Assembly: GCF_034440735.1 (NCBI RefSeq) | Contig: NZ_CP140098.1 | Coordinates: forward strand, 1,171,501-1,235,500 | DNA: 64,000 bases | Direction: 5' to 3' | Origin: Deinococcus sp. AB2017081 | GTDB lineage: Bacteria; Deinococcota; Deinococci; Deinococcales; Deinococcaceae | Shown here: positions 50,997-60,246 of the stretch, piece by piece | Layout of the letters: every line of letters begins with the position of its first letter | Numbering within the stretch: position 1 is the stretch's first letter | The notes under the pieces: generated by a model | Seen by the model: the letters and a program-made list of their open reading frames with translations, nothing else | Databases searched by the model: none | What the model was told of the DNA's origin: nothing | Program-made: the position numbers and the translations under genes

Positions 50997-51029
50997 TTGA
51001 CAATCTGAAAATTATTCCGCATGATGCGG
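50997..51029 (+). promoter_or_regulatory. Chitinase promoter with TGAAAATTA element and palindrome
   Basis: A perfect TTGACA (50997-51002), 17 nt and CATGAT (51020-51025) form the promoter. TGAAAATTA (51006-51014) sits in the spacer and the inverted repeat CCGCAT-G-ATGCGG (51017-51029) overlaps the -10 box. A regulator binding here would block initiation. Confidence 0.7.
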
Positions 51030-51105
51030 CAGTCCTTCCAGTTCACATCTGAGTGCATCGCCCACGCCACGTCACGACGTTTCCACTCGACCCCCGAGGT
51101 GAGGT

Positions 51106-53217
51106 ATGGAGAAGACCGCCGTCCGACTGACCGCCCTGCTTGCCCTGTCGCTGGCCCTGGGAGCCTGCGGGGAATCGCCGCAGGTCGGCGCGACGCTTCA
51201 GGCCCAGGCCGTGTGTAGCGCGTGGACGGAAGGCCCGACCTACACGGTGGGCCAGGTGGTCACATACCTGGGCATCACCTACACCGCCATTCAGACCCAC
51301 ACGGCGTATGCGGGCACCGGCTGGAACCCCAGGGACACGCCCAGCCTGTGGAAGGCCGGCGGCACCTGCGACAGCGGCGGCGGCGACACGACTGCGCCCA
51401 CGGTCAGCGTGAGCAGCAGCGCCAGCAACGTCACGACCGCCTCGACCATCACCCTGACGGCCACCGCCAGCGACAACGTGGGCGTGACGAAGGTGGAGTT
51501 CTACGACGGCACCACGCTGCTGGGCACCGACACCAGCGCTCCGTATACCCAGGCGGTCTCGCTGACTGCGGCCAACAATGGCACCCGCAGCTACACCGCG
51601 AAAGCCTTCGACGCTGCCGGCAATACCAAGGCCAGCGCGGCAGCCAGCGTGACGGTCAACATCGCCGGCAGCGGCGACACCACCGCGCCCTCGGTCAGCG
51701 TCACGGCCAGCCCCAGCAGCGTCACGGCGGCCGGGAACGTCACGCTGAGTGCGACGGCCAGCGACAATGTGGGCGTCACGAAGGTCGAGTTCTACCAGGG
51801 CGCCACCCTGCTGGGCACCGACACCACCGCGCCCTACAGCGCCACCGAGGCTGTGACCAGCGCGAACAATGGCACGCGCAGCTACACCGCCAAGGCTTTT
51901 GACGCCGCTGGCAACAGCAGGGTCAGCGCCGCCGCGTCGGTCACCGTCAACATCACCACCACGCCGCCGCCCACCAGCGGGTACAAGCGCATCGCGTACT
52001 TCGCGCAGTGGGGCATCTACGGCCGCAATTACCAGGTCAAGAACATCGACACCAGCGGCACCGCCGCCACCCTGACCCACATCAACTACGCCTTCGGTAA
52101 CGTGTACAACGCGGGCGGCACCTACAAGTGCGACATCGTGACCCGCGCCGAGAGCGGCAACGGCGACGGTGGCGACGGCTTTGCCGACTACGGCAAGTCC
52201 TTTGACGCCGCGACCAGCGTGGACGGCGTGGCCGACGTGTGGAGCCAGCCGCTGAAGGGCAACTTCAACCAGCTCAAGAAGCTCAAGGCCAAGTACCCGA
52301 ACCTGAAGACGCTCATCTCGCTGGGTGGGTGGACGTGGAGCCGGTACTTCAGTGCGGCGGCCAGCACTGCGGCGTCGCGCCAGGCGCTGGTCAGCTCCTG
52401 CATCGACCTGTACATCAGGGGCAACCTGCCCGTGTCGTCCGACGGTGCAGGCGGCGTGGGCGCGGGGGCAGGTGTGTTCGATGGCATCGACATCGACTGG
52501 GAATACCCCGGTGGCGGCGGCCTGGCGTACAACACCGTCAGCGCCGCGGACAGGCAGAACTTCACGCTGCTGCTGCAGGAATTCCGCCGCCAGCTCGACG
52601 CGGTGCGCCCCGGTCTGCTGCTGACCATCGCCGCGCCCGGCGGCCCGGACAAGATCTCCAATCAGGATCCGGCCGGCTACCGGAGCGCCGTGGACTGGGT
52701 GAACATCATGACCTACGACTTCCGGGGCGCGTGGGACGCGACCGGCCCCACCAACTTCCACAGCAACCTGTATACCGATCCGAACGGCCCCGGCACGGCA
52801 CCTGCCAAGACCTACTCGGTCGATACCGCCGTGAACGCCTTCCTGGCCGCCGGCATGCCTGCGAACAAGATCGTGATCGGTGTACCGTTCTACGGGCGCG
52901 GCTGGACGGGTGTGCCCAGCGCCAACAACGGCCTGTACCAGAGCGCCAGCGGCCCCGCCCGGGGCACCTACGAGGCCGGTATCGAGGACTTCAAGGTGCT
53001 GAAGAACGCCCCCGGCACCGTCTTCCGCAACGCCACCACCGGGCAGATGTGGAAGTACGACGGCACGAACTTCTGGAGCTACGACGACGAGGCCGTCATC
53101 GCCGCGAAGATGGCGTACATCAAATCGAAGGGCCTGGGCGGCGCGATGGCGTGGTCGCTGGACGGCGACGACAGCGTGGGCACACTTGCGAAAGCGGTGG
53201 CCAACGGGCTGAGGTAA
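51106..53217 (+). CDS. GH18 chitinase lipoprotein with CBM5/12 and two Ig-like domains
   Basis: The 703-residue exported chitinase has a signal peptide ending in the lipobox ALGACG. A CBM5/12 chitin-binding module (about 37-87: YTVGQVVTYLGITYTAIQTHTA, WNPRDTPSLWK) follows, then two similar Ig-like domains (about 95-185 and 190-280) and a GH18 catalytic domain. LISLGGWTWS is the first GH18 signature, and DGIDIDWEYPG the second, with Asp459, Asp462, Asp464 and the acid/base Glu466 all present. MTYDFRGAWD and AMAWSLDGDD are also typical. A strong binding site GAGGTGAGG precedes the ATG. It degrades chitin outside the cell for the neighbouring importer. Confidence 0.95.
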   Translation: MEKTAVRLTALLALSLALGACGESPQVGATLQAQAVCSAWTEGPTYTVGQVVTYLGITYTAIQTHTAYAGTGWNPRDTPSLWKAGGTCDSGGGDTTAPTVSVSSSASNVTTASTITLTATASDNVGVTKVEFYDGTTLLGTDTSAPYTQAVSLTAANNGTRSYTAKAFDAAGNTKASAAASVTVNIAGSGDTTAPSVSVTASPSSVTAAGNVTLSATASDNVGVTKVEFYQGATLLGTDTTAPYSATEAVTSANNGTRSYTAKAFDAAGNSRVSAAASVTVNITTTPPPTSGYKRIAYFAQWGIYGRNYQVKNIDTSGTAATLTHINYAFGNVYNAGGTYKCDIVTRAESGNGDGGDGFADYGKSFDAATSVDGVADVWSQPLKGNFNQLKKLKAKYPNLKTLISLGGWTWSRYFSAAASTAASRQALVSSCIDLYIRGNLPVSSDGAGGVGAGAGVFDGIDIDWEYPGGGGLAYNTVSAADRQNFTLLLQEFRRQLDAVRPGLLLTIAAPGGPDKISNQDPAGYRSAVDWVNIMTYDFRGAWDATGPTNFHSNLYTDPNGPGTAPAKTYSVDTAVNAFLAAGMPANKIVIGVPFYGRGWTGVPSANNGLYQSASGPARGTYEAGIEDFKVLKNAPGTVFRNATTGQMWKYDGTNFWSYDDEAVIAAKMAYIKSKGLGGAMAWSLDGDDSVGTLAKAVANGLR

Positions 53218-53227
53218 GCCGTCCAGG

Positions 53228-53265
53228 AGAACGCCCGCCACCGGCTTGACCGGGGCGGGCGTTCT
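53228..53265. terminator. Bidirectional terminator, 12-bp perfect stem
   Basis: AGAACGCCCGCC (53228-53239) pairs perfectly with GGCGGGCGTTCT (53254-53265); inside, CCGG pairs with CCGG. It serves the convergent chitinase and amidase genes. Confidence 0.8.
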
Positions 53266-53274
53266 TATCTGTGT

Positions 53275-54168
<894 letters not shown>

Positions 54169-54226
54169 GCGTGCCAGGGTACCGGATGCACGTCAGGCCG
54201 ATGGTGCCGGCCGGTATCCTGCCCGC

Positions 54227-54475
54227 ATGGACACGCACCTGCTGGGCTACGTCGGCGCGGTCTGCCTGATCGCAGGTGGCGTGGGCTGGGGCGCTCAGGT
54301 GGCCGGCCATGGCGTGACCGGCCGCATGCTCGTGCTCACTGTCGCCCTGAGCGCCGTGGGCCTGACCCTCGCCGCCCGCGCGTTCCTGGCCGGCCACGAC
54401 CTGCCGCTGATCCTCGGCGCGGTGGGCGCGCTCGCCGGAGCGACGCTGATGGTCTTCACGCGCCGGGACGAATAG
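54227..54475 (+). CDS. Small three-helix membrane protein of unknown function
   Basis: The 82-residue protein has three predicted transmembrane segments (YVGAVCLIAGGVGWGA, MLVLTVALSAVGLTLAA, LPLILGAVGALAGATLMVF) and a short charged end, TRRDE. I do not recognise it. TATCCT (54215-54220) lies exactly 6 nt before the ATG, which supports the short leaderless start over a longer frame beginning at 54116. It converges on the AAA ATPase gene. Confidence 0.7.
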   Translation: MDTHLLGYVGAVCLIAGGVGWGAQVAGHGVTGRMLVLTVALSAVGLTLAARAFLAGHDLPLILGAVGALAGATLMVFTRRDE

Positions 54476-54499
54476 GGCCTGCCGACCGGGCCGCCGCGC

Positions 54500-55753
54500 T
54501 CACAACAACCGGCGGCTCCGCATGTACGCCACCAGATCGTCGTAGGCCCCGCCCTCGTTCGCGAACTGCGCGACGTTGCGGGCGGTCTCGAACCACGGGC
54601 CGGTGCTGGGCTTCACGTCGCGGAGCACCCGCGCGACGTCCTTCGGGCCGATCGGGCGGGCGGTGCCGCTGCGGATCGAGTCCTCCAGCGCCAGTTCCGC
54701 CGCCGAGTCGACCACGTGGGCGAGGTCGGCCCCCGAGTAGCCGTCGGTGCGGGCGGCCACGTCGGCCGTGTCCAGGCCCTCGTGCAGGCGGCCGCGCAGG
54801 TGCAGGTCGAGCAGGGCGCGGCGGGCCTCGGTGTCGGGCGGCACGACCAGCACGGTACGGTCGAACCGGCCGGGGCGGCGCAGGGCCGGATCGACGTCCC
54901 ACGGGCTGTTGGTGGCGGCCAGCACGAACACGCCGTCGTTGGAGGTCGTGGCCCCGTCCAGCTCGGCCAGCAGCTGGTTCACCACGTTCGCGCCGCTGTG
55001 GCGCATCTGGCTGCGGCGGCGGCCCAGGGCGTCGATCTCGTCGAGGAACAGCACGCACGGCGCGCGGCGGCGGGCCTCCTCGAAGACCGCGTGCAGGTTG
55101 CGCTCGCTCTGCCCGATGTACATGTCGAGGATCTCCGACAGCCCCACCGACAGGAACCGCGCGTCCAGCTCGCCCGCCACGGCCCGCGCGATGTACGTCT
55201 TGCCGCACCCGGGCGGGCCGTACATCAGCAGGCCGCCGCGCAGGGACTTGCCGTACAGGCGCGTCAGTTCGGGATTGCGCATGGGGGCCAGCAGGGCGCG
55301 TTCCAGCCGCTGCTTGACCTCCGCCATGCCCGCCACGTCCGCGAAGGTCACGCGGGGCAGGCCCGTCTCCAGCAGCTCCGACGGTTCCGGCGGGGCCGGT
55401 TGCGCATGGGCCCGGAGGGGCTCAGTGCGTGGGGTGCCGACCACGGCGTACGGACTGGTGGGATGCTCCGGTGGGGGAACGGGGGGCACCTGCACGCCGG
55501 TCAGGGCGTTGTGCAGCTGCTGGTAGCCGGTCGCCCGCGCCGTGTCGCCGGCCTCCTCGGCCGACCACGCGGCCAGCCGCAGGGCCTCCAGGTGGGCCGG
55601 CTGGGCCGCGAGCACGGCCGTGGCGTGCGCCAGGGCGTCGGCAGCGCGGTGCGCCTGGAGCAGCAGCGACGTCAGGTGCAGGCGCAGGGCGTGGTTCTCC
55701 GGACTGGCCTGCACGGCCGCCTCCAGCCCGCTGATCACGGCGTCGTCGGTCAT
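54500..55753 (-). CDS. AAA+ ATPase with N-terminal TPR-like region
   Basis: The 417-residue protein has an N-terminal TPR-like stretch (about 1-85), a proline-rich linker and one AAA+ module: FADVAGMAEVKQRLERAL, Walker A GPPGCGKT at 179-186, Walker B VLFLDEIDAL, the second region of homology TNSPWDVDPALRRPGRFD with arginine fingers, and the lid GYSGADLAHV. It resembles Cdc48/spastin-like ATPases without a protease domain, so it likely remodels proteins or complexes. The ATG at 55753 follows GAGG by 8 nt; TACAGT lies about 24 nt upstream of it. A TPR membrane protein is encoded just upstream. Confidence 0.87.
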   Translation of the reverse strand: MTDDAVISGLEAAVQASPENHALRLHLTSLLLQAHRAADALAHATAVLAAQPAHLEALRLAAWSAEEAGDTARATGYQQLHNALTGVQVPPVPPPEHPTSPYAVVGTPRTEPLRAHAQPAPPEPSELLETGLPRVTFADVAGMAEVKQRLERALLAPMRNPELTRLYGKSLRGGLLMYGPPGCGKTYIARAVAGELDARFLSVGLSEILDMYIGQSERNLHAVFEEARRRAPCVLFLDEIDALGRRRSQMRHSGANVVNQLLAELDGATTSNDGVFVLAATNSPWDVDPALRRPGRFDRTVLVVPPDTEARRALLDLHLRGRLHEGLDTADVAARTDGYSGADLAHVVDSAAELALEDSIRSGTARPIGPKDVARVLRDVKPSTGPWFETARNVAQFANEGGAYDDLVAYMRSRRLL

Positions 55754-55798
55754 GGGCGCGTCCTCATGTCCGGCCACTGTAGCGTTCCGGGTTCCGGA

Positions 55799-56848
55799 TT
55801 ACCGGCGGCGCAGCCGGATGCCCCGCACCGCGCCGACGATCAGGAAGGCGACCAGCCCCAGCATCAGGACGCTGATGAGGAGACCGGCGGGCCCGGCCAG
55901 CCGCGTGTCCAGCAGCCCCACGACCCCCAGCACGACGATGCCCAGGACGCACACGGTCACGCCGACCTCGCGGCGCATGGGGCGCACGAGGGCCACCGCC
56001 GCCCGCAGCTCCGGCGGCAGGCGGCGGTACCGCCACACGTTCCGGGTGGTCAGGCCCACGGCCATCACGGGAATGAGCGCGATGCCGGCCTGCGGGATCA
56101 TCGCCAGCCGCCACGTCCAGCTGCCGCGCGCCAGCGGGCGGGGCAGGTAGGCGTGGCTCAGCGCCGAGAAGTATGCGCGGGCCGCCGGGTCGCCCGGGGC
56201 CAGCCGCACGGCGTCCAGGGCGGTGCGCAGCGCCGTGTGGGGATCATTCTGCCGCAGCTGCGCCCACGCCAGCGTGCCCAGGCCCGGCACGGACTGCGGT
56301 TCCAGCGCCAGCACCTGCCGGGCCAGCCGCTCGGCCTCCGGCGCGTCCCGGCGCTTCAGGGCCAGTTCCGCCAGCGTGACCAGGGCGGGGGTGGAGTGCG
56401 GGTGCAGTTCCAGCGCCCGCGTGAGCAGCGTCCGGGCCTCGGCCGTGCCCCCGGTCTGCAGCACGAGCTGGGCCAGGGTGACCCTATAGCCGGGGTGGAA
56501 CGGCGTGAGCGCGATGGCCGACCGCAGCGCGTCCTGCGCCTGCCGGGCGTGCCGGCGGGCCGCCCCCCAGCGCGGATTGCGTCCCAGCACGTGGGTATTC
56601 CACACGCCCAGCGCCAGGAAGAACTGCGCCTGACCGCTGTGCGGATCGGCTCTCACGGCCCGCACGGCCGCCTCGAGGGCCTGCGGGTACGCCTCCGCGT
56701 CGTGGTGCGCCTCGCTGAGCAGCGTCCACAGCGCGGCGTTGTCAGGATCGGAGGCCAGCAGGGGCGAGAGCAGCCGCAGCGCCTCGGCGGGCCGCCCCAG
56801 CTCCAGGGCGGCCCGCACCCGTGTCGTCTCGACCCCGGTGGCCGTCAT
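55799..56848 (-). CDS. TPR-repeat membrane protein
   Basis: The 349-residue protein has tetratricopeptide repeats (about 10-220), for example AALELGRPAEALRLLSPLLASDPDNAALW and ARTLLTRALELHPHSTPALVTLAELALKR. The C-terminal third has three membrane segments (AMIPQAGIALIPVMAVGL, VGVTVCVLGIVVLGVVGL, LLISVLMLGLVAFLIVG). TACAGT lies 8 nt before the ATG at 56848. The AAA ATPase gene with its own TPR region follows after 45 nt, so a functional pair is plausible, but no function is known. Confidence 0.82.
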   Translation of the reverse strand: MTATGVETTRVRAALELGRPAEALRLLSPLLASDPDNAALWTLLSEAHHDAEAYPQALEAAVRAVRADPHSGQAQFFLALGVWNTHVLGRNPRWGAARRHARQAQDALRSAIALTPFHPGYRVTLAQLVLQTGGTAEARTLLTRALELHPHSTPALVTLAELALKRRDAPEAERLARQVLALEPQSVPGLGTLAWAQLRQNDPHTALRTALDAVRLAPGDPAARAYFSALSHAYLPRPLARGSWTWRLAMIPQAGIALIPVMAVGLTTRNVWRYRRLPPELRAAVALVRPMRREVGVTVCVLGIVVLGVVGLLDTRLAGPAGLLISVLMLGLVAFLIVGAVRGIRLRRR

Positions 56849-56897
56849 GGGGATTCACTGTACGGGATCGGGGTGAGCAGGTTTGCAGGGCGCGACT

Positions 56898-57500
56898 CTA
56901 CAGCCAGCCCTTCTCCCGCGCCGTTCTCGCCGCCTCCACCCGGTTCTCTGCCCCCAGCTTCCCGATGGCTTCCGACAGGTAGTTGCGCACGGTGCCCTCC
57001 GAGAGCTTCAGGGCGGCGGCAATGGCGGCCGTGCTCGCTCCGCCCTCGGCCTCGCGCAGCACCTGCCGCTCGCGGTCGGTCAGAGGATCGCTGTCGCCCC
57101 AGGCTTCGGCGGCGAGCTTCGGGTCGATGGCGCGGCCCCCAGCGTGCACGCGCCGGATCGCGTCCGCGAGTTCGCTGGCGGGTGCGTCCTTGAGCAGGTA
57201 GCCGCGTGCGCCGACATCCAGCGCCCGGCGCAGGTAGCCGCTGCGCCCGAAGGTCGTGACGATCACGACTTTCGTGCCCGGCAGCTCCCGCGCCACCCGC
57301 GCCGCGAGATCAAGCCCGCTCAGGCGCGGCATCTCGATGTCCGTGACCAGCACATCGGGCTTCAGCGCCTGCACCGTCTCCCACGCCGCCTCGCCGTCCG
57401 GTGCCCCGCCCACGACCTCCAGATCGTCCTCCAGTGACAGCAGCGCACTCAGGGCCCCCAGCACGAGCGCCTGATCCTCGGCGAGGAGCACGCGGATCAC
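56898..57500 (-). CDS. LuxR/NarL-type response regulator (DesR-like)
   Basis: The 200-residue protein has a receiver domain with AEDQ, phosphoacceptor Asp54 in LVTDIEMP and Lys in GYLLKDAP, then a LuxR-type helix-turn-helix (LTDRERQVLREAEGGASTAAIAAALKLSEGTVRNYLSEAIGKLGA). It starts with GTG at 57500 after GGAGGG. It is encoded downstream of a DesK-like kinase, so it should bind DNA after phosphorylation. A hairpin-forming repeat lies between kinase and regulator. The likely target is the ABC-2 operon itself. Confidence 0.93.
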   Translation of the reverse strand: MIRVLLAEDQALVLGALSALLSLEDDLEVVGGAPDGEAAWETVQALKPDVLVTDIEMPRLSGLDLAARVARELPGTKVVIVTTFGRSGYLRRALDVGARGYLLKDAPASELADAIRRVHAGGRAIDPKLAAEAWGDSDPLTDRERQVLREAEGGASTAAIAAALKLSEGTVRNYLSEAIGKLGAENRVEAARTAREKGWL

Positions 57501-57531
57501 AGCGCCCTCCGGGCGCGCTGATGGCAGAGGG

Positions 57532-57566
57532 CAGAGGGCTGACAGCAGACCGCTGCTGGCCCTCTG
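57532..57566 (-). repeat. Hairpin repeat between kinase and regulator genes
   Basis: CAGAGGGC (57532-57539) and CAGCAG (57543-57548) pair with CTGCTG (57553-57558) and GCCCTCTG (57559-57566), giving a 14-bp interrupted stem. The flanks repeat AGAGGGC and CTGCTGTCTGCTC units. It may set the kinase to regulator ratio. Confidence 0.5.
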
Positions 57567-57594
57567 TCCTCTGCTGTCTGCTCTCGACACCCCT

Positions 57595-58788
57595 TCACGC
57601 TGTCACCAGTCCTGTCTCCGGCGTGCTGCGATCCTCGCCGGGGAGCGTGGCGGTCAGGGTGGTGCCGCCCGCGCCGCTCCGTTCCAGGGTGCCGCCGATG
57701 GCGCGCAGGCGCTCGCGCATGCCGGTCAGGCCGCTGCCCTCGGGGCCCGCGCCGCCGATGCCGTCGTCGTGCACGACGAGCCGCCACCCGCGCCCGTGCG
57801 GGGTGAGGGTGACGTCGACCGCGCGGGCGTGGGCGTGCCGGACGACGTTCGTGATCGCCTCGCGCAGCAGCATGGCGGCCGCCTGCTCCGCGCGGGGCGG
57901 CAGGGTCGGCAGGGCCTCCGTGACGCTCAGCTTCACGCCCGCCGTGTCCAGGGCGACCTTGGCGCGGGCCAGTTCGGCCCCCAGGCCGCTGCCCCGGTAG
58001 CCGCTGACCGCCGACCGGACTTCCGACAGCGCGTCCCGTGAAATGCGCTCGACCTCGCGGATCTCGGCGGCGGCGCGGGCCGGATCGCGCTCGGCCAGCT
58101 TGCCCGCCAGTTCGCTCTTCAGCACGATCACACTCAGGGTGTGGCCCAGCAGGTCGTGCAGATCGCGGGCAATGCGTTCGCGCTCGGCGTCGGCGGCGAG
58201 CTTCTCCTTCTCGGCCTGCACCTGCACGAGCCGCGCGTCGGCGACGTTGCGGCGGTACGAGGCGTGGTTGGCATACGCGGCGACCAGGGTGAAGACCATG
58301 TTCGGCGCGAGCCACGCCAGATCCTCCAGCGCGTAGCGCCCGTCCCAGAACGGCACCACCATGATCGCCACGTTCAGGAAGGCCAGCCACAGCGCCACCG
58401 CGACCCGCGCCTGAAAGCCGATGATGCTGCCCCCGTAGATGAGGAAGGCCGTGGCCGTGCCGCCGATCACGGGGAGCAGCACGAAATACGCCGCGAGCGC
58501 GTACGCCCACCCGGCCACCGCCCACCGGGCCGCGTGCTCCGGCGGCCGCACGAAGAACACCCGCGCGTACACCGCGACAAAGCCCGCCAGCACGGCCCAG
58601 AACCGCAGCCACTCGCCGGCCGGGCGCGGATGGTCGAAGAAGCCGATCAGCGGGTACGCCAGGAACGCCAGCCACAGCAGCGGGAACCACGCCCACACGC
58701 CCCGCTGCCGCGCCGCCACGCTCACCTGCATCAGCGTCCCCCCGCCCGCCACCGCAGCGGACACTGTTTCCGGGAGTTGCGGGGCCAC
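57595..58788 (-). CDS. DesK-like sensor histidine kinase (HisKA_3)
   Basis: The 397-residue membrane kinase has about five transmembrane helices with no large outside domain, a HisKA_3 phosphoacceptor (RERIARDLHDLLGHTLSVIVL, His in DLHDLLGH) and an ATPase (LREAITNVVRHAHA, VVHDDGIGG, GLTGMRERL). This is the DesK/LiaS type that senses membrane state. GTG at 58788 follows GAGGG and lies 14 nt after the upstream stop; an ATG at 58731 after GGGGGG is an alternative start. It pairs with the regulator downstream. Confidence 0.92.
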   Translation of the reverse strand: MAPQLPETVSAAVAGGGTLMQVSVAARQRGVWAWFPLLWLAFLAYPLIGFFDHPRPAGEWLRFWAVLAGFVAVYARVFFVRPPEHAARWAVAGWAYALAAYFVLLPVIGGTATAFLIYGGSIIGFQARVAVALWLAFLNVAIMVVPFWDGRYALEDLAWLAPNMVFTLVAAYANHASYRRNVADARLVQVQAEKEKLAADAERERIARDLHDLLGHTLSVIVLKSELAGKLAERDPARAAAEIREVERISRDALSEVRSAVSGYRGSGLGAELARAKVALDTAGVKLSVTEALPTLPPRAEQAAAMLLREAITNVVRHAHARAVDVTLTPHGRGWRLVVHDDGIGGAGPEGSGLTGMRERLRAIGGTLERSGAGGTTLTATLPGEDRSTPETGLVTA

Positions 58789-58801
58789 CGCAGGGCCCTC
58801 C

Positions 58802-59392
58802 TCATGGCCGGGCCAGGTCGTGCAGGGGACGCCGATCGACGTCCTCCAGCACGAAGTCCGAGAAGGTCACGCGGAAGCCGGCGTCGCCGGGGCTGCACGC
58901 CATCACGCCCACTCGGGCGTCCAGCGCGGGCGGGAACGGGGCCACGCGCAGCAGCGTCCAGGGCTCGCCGGGGCCGGGCCGCGCGTGCAGGATCAGCGCG
59001 TCGTCCCGACGGACGCAGCGGCAGGTGACAGCCGCGTGGTCGCTGGCCGGCTGCACGCTCCAGTCCGAGACGCCGTGGGTGACCACCGCGCTCCACTGCT
59101 GGCGGCCCACGAATTCCACGCCCAGCTTCATCCAGCGCTCGCCATCTGTGCGCAGCATCAGGCCCGCCTGGTCGTAGAGGTGGCGGTACTCGCCGGCCAC
59201 CGTCACCGTGGCCGTCCACTCCCGTGGGGCGGGGCGCAGCAGCGCGTGGCCGGAGTCGCGCACGAAGCCGTACTGCGTGTGGCACCAGAAATCCGAGCCG
59301 GGGGCGGTCTGCACCACCAGCCCGGTCTCGGGATGGCCCTCCGCGTGGGGGGGCGGGTTGAGCCACGTCATCCCGTGCCACTGGGCGGTCAT
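58802..59392 (-). CDS. DUF1349-family protein (concanavalin-like fold)
   Basis: The 196-residue protein has DUF1349 marks: LVVQTAPGSDFWCHTQYGFVRDSGH, DQAGLMLRTDGERWMKLGVEFV, QWSAVVTHGVSDWSVQP, MACSPGDAGFRVTFSDF. The family has a lectin-like beta-sandwich; its role is unknown, though some members bind sugars. No signal peptide. CATACT lies 6 nt before the ATG at 59392 with GGAG between, so both leaderless and led translation are possible. It lies between an ABC-2 transporter and a two-component system on one strand. Confidence 0.85.
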   Translation of the reverse strand: MTAQWHGMTWLNPPPHAEGHPETGLVVQTAPGSDFWCHTQYGFVRDSGHALLRPAPREWTATVTVAGEYRHLYDQAGLMLRTDGERWMKLGVEFVGRQQWSAVVTHGVSDWSVQPASDHAAVTCRCVRRDDALILHARPGPGEPWTLLRVAPFPPALDARVGVMACSPGDAGFRVTFSDFVLEDVDRRPLHDLARP

Positions 59393-59427
59393 GGCTCCAG
59401 TATGGCGCGTGCCGGGTTCAGGGAGCG

Positions 59428-60246
59428 TCACTGTTCGCGGGCCTCGTCGCGGCGCAGACCCCACGCGGCCAGGGCGCCGAACACCACCGCGAAGGCAGCC
59501 AGGGCCAGCCAGTGCCCTACCTCGCCGCCCGTCTGCCCGGCGACCGTGCCACGGGCGATGGCCCCCAGGTGGTACGCGGGCAGGTACGGCGCGAGGGTCT
59601 GGACGAAGGGCGGCATCTGATCCAGCGGCGTGAACAGACCGGATGCGAAGGACATCAGCACGCTCACGATGTTCGCGGTGATCTGCGCGGCGGTGGGGCT
59701 GACCAGGAAGCCGATGCACAGGCCCAGCAGGGTCAGCGGGATCAGGCCCAGCAGCAGCTTGACCAGCAGCAGCAGCGCGGTGCCCACGGGAATGGTCACG
59801 CCGCCCGCGACGTGCGCGAAGGTGTACAGGACGCCCAGGCTCAGGGCGCTGAAGCCCAGCGCGGCCAGCAGCTTGCCGCCGAAGTACAGCGCGGTCGGCA
59901 TGGGCGACGCCCGCAGCAGCCGCAGCCACCCACCCGTGCGTTCCAGTGCGACTGCCGACCCGAACGAGAACATCGCCAGCGAAAGCAGCGAGTACGCCCC
60001 GAAGTTCACCAGGATCAGCGCCCCGAGCTTCAGGCCCTGATCCGTCGTCTCGTTCACGACGCCCAGCCCGAACAGCGCGAAGAACATCACCGGAAAGCCG
60101 ATGGTGCCCACCGCGAACATCGGGTTCCTGAGCATGCGGCGCAGTTCGGCCAGGGCCAGGGCTCCCAGCGCGGGCAGGCGGGGGGCCCCGTGGGCGGCGG
60201 AAGCGGGAGCGGGCAGGTCGGCCGGGCGGAGGGTGGGTACAGTCAT
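59428..60246 (-). CDS. ABC-2-type transporter permease
   Basis: The 272-residue protein has six hydrophobic segments in the ABC-2 pattern, starting LRRMLRNPMFAVGTIGFPVMFFALFGLGV, and the SGLFTPLDQMPPFVQTLAPYLPAYHLG block close to the C-terminus. Such exporters move lipids, drugs or peptides. The start overlaps the ATPase gene by 4 nt (ATGA). The adjoining DesKR-like system suggests a membrane-stress or drug-efflux role. The substrate is unknown. Confidence 0.9.
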   Translation of the reverse strand: MTVPTLRPADLPAPASAAHGAPRLPALGALALAELRRMLRNPMFAVGTIGFPVMFFALFGLGVVNETTDQGLKLGALILVNFGAYSLLSLAMFSFGSAVALERTGGWLRLLRASPMPTALYFGGKLLAALGFSALSLGVLYTFAHVAGGVTIPVGTALLLLVKLLLGLIPLTLLGLCIGFLVSPTAAQITANIVSVLMSFASGLFTPLDQMPPFVQTLAPYLPAYHLGAIARGTVAGQTGGEVGHWLALAAFAVVFGALAAWGLRRDEAREQ

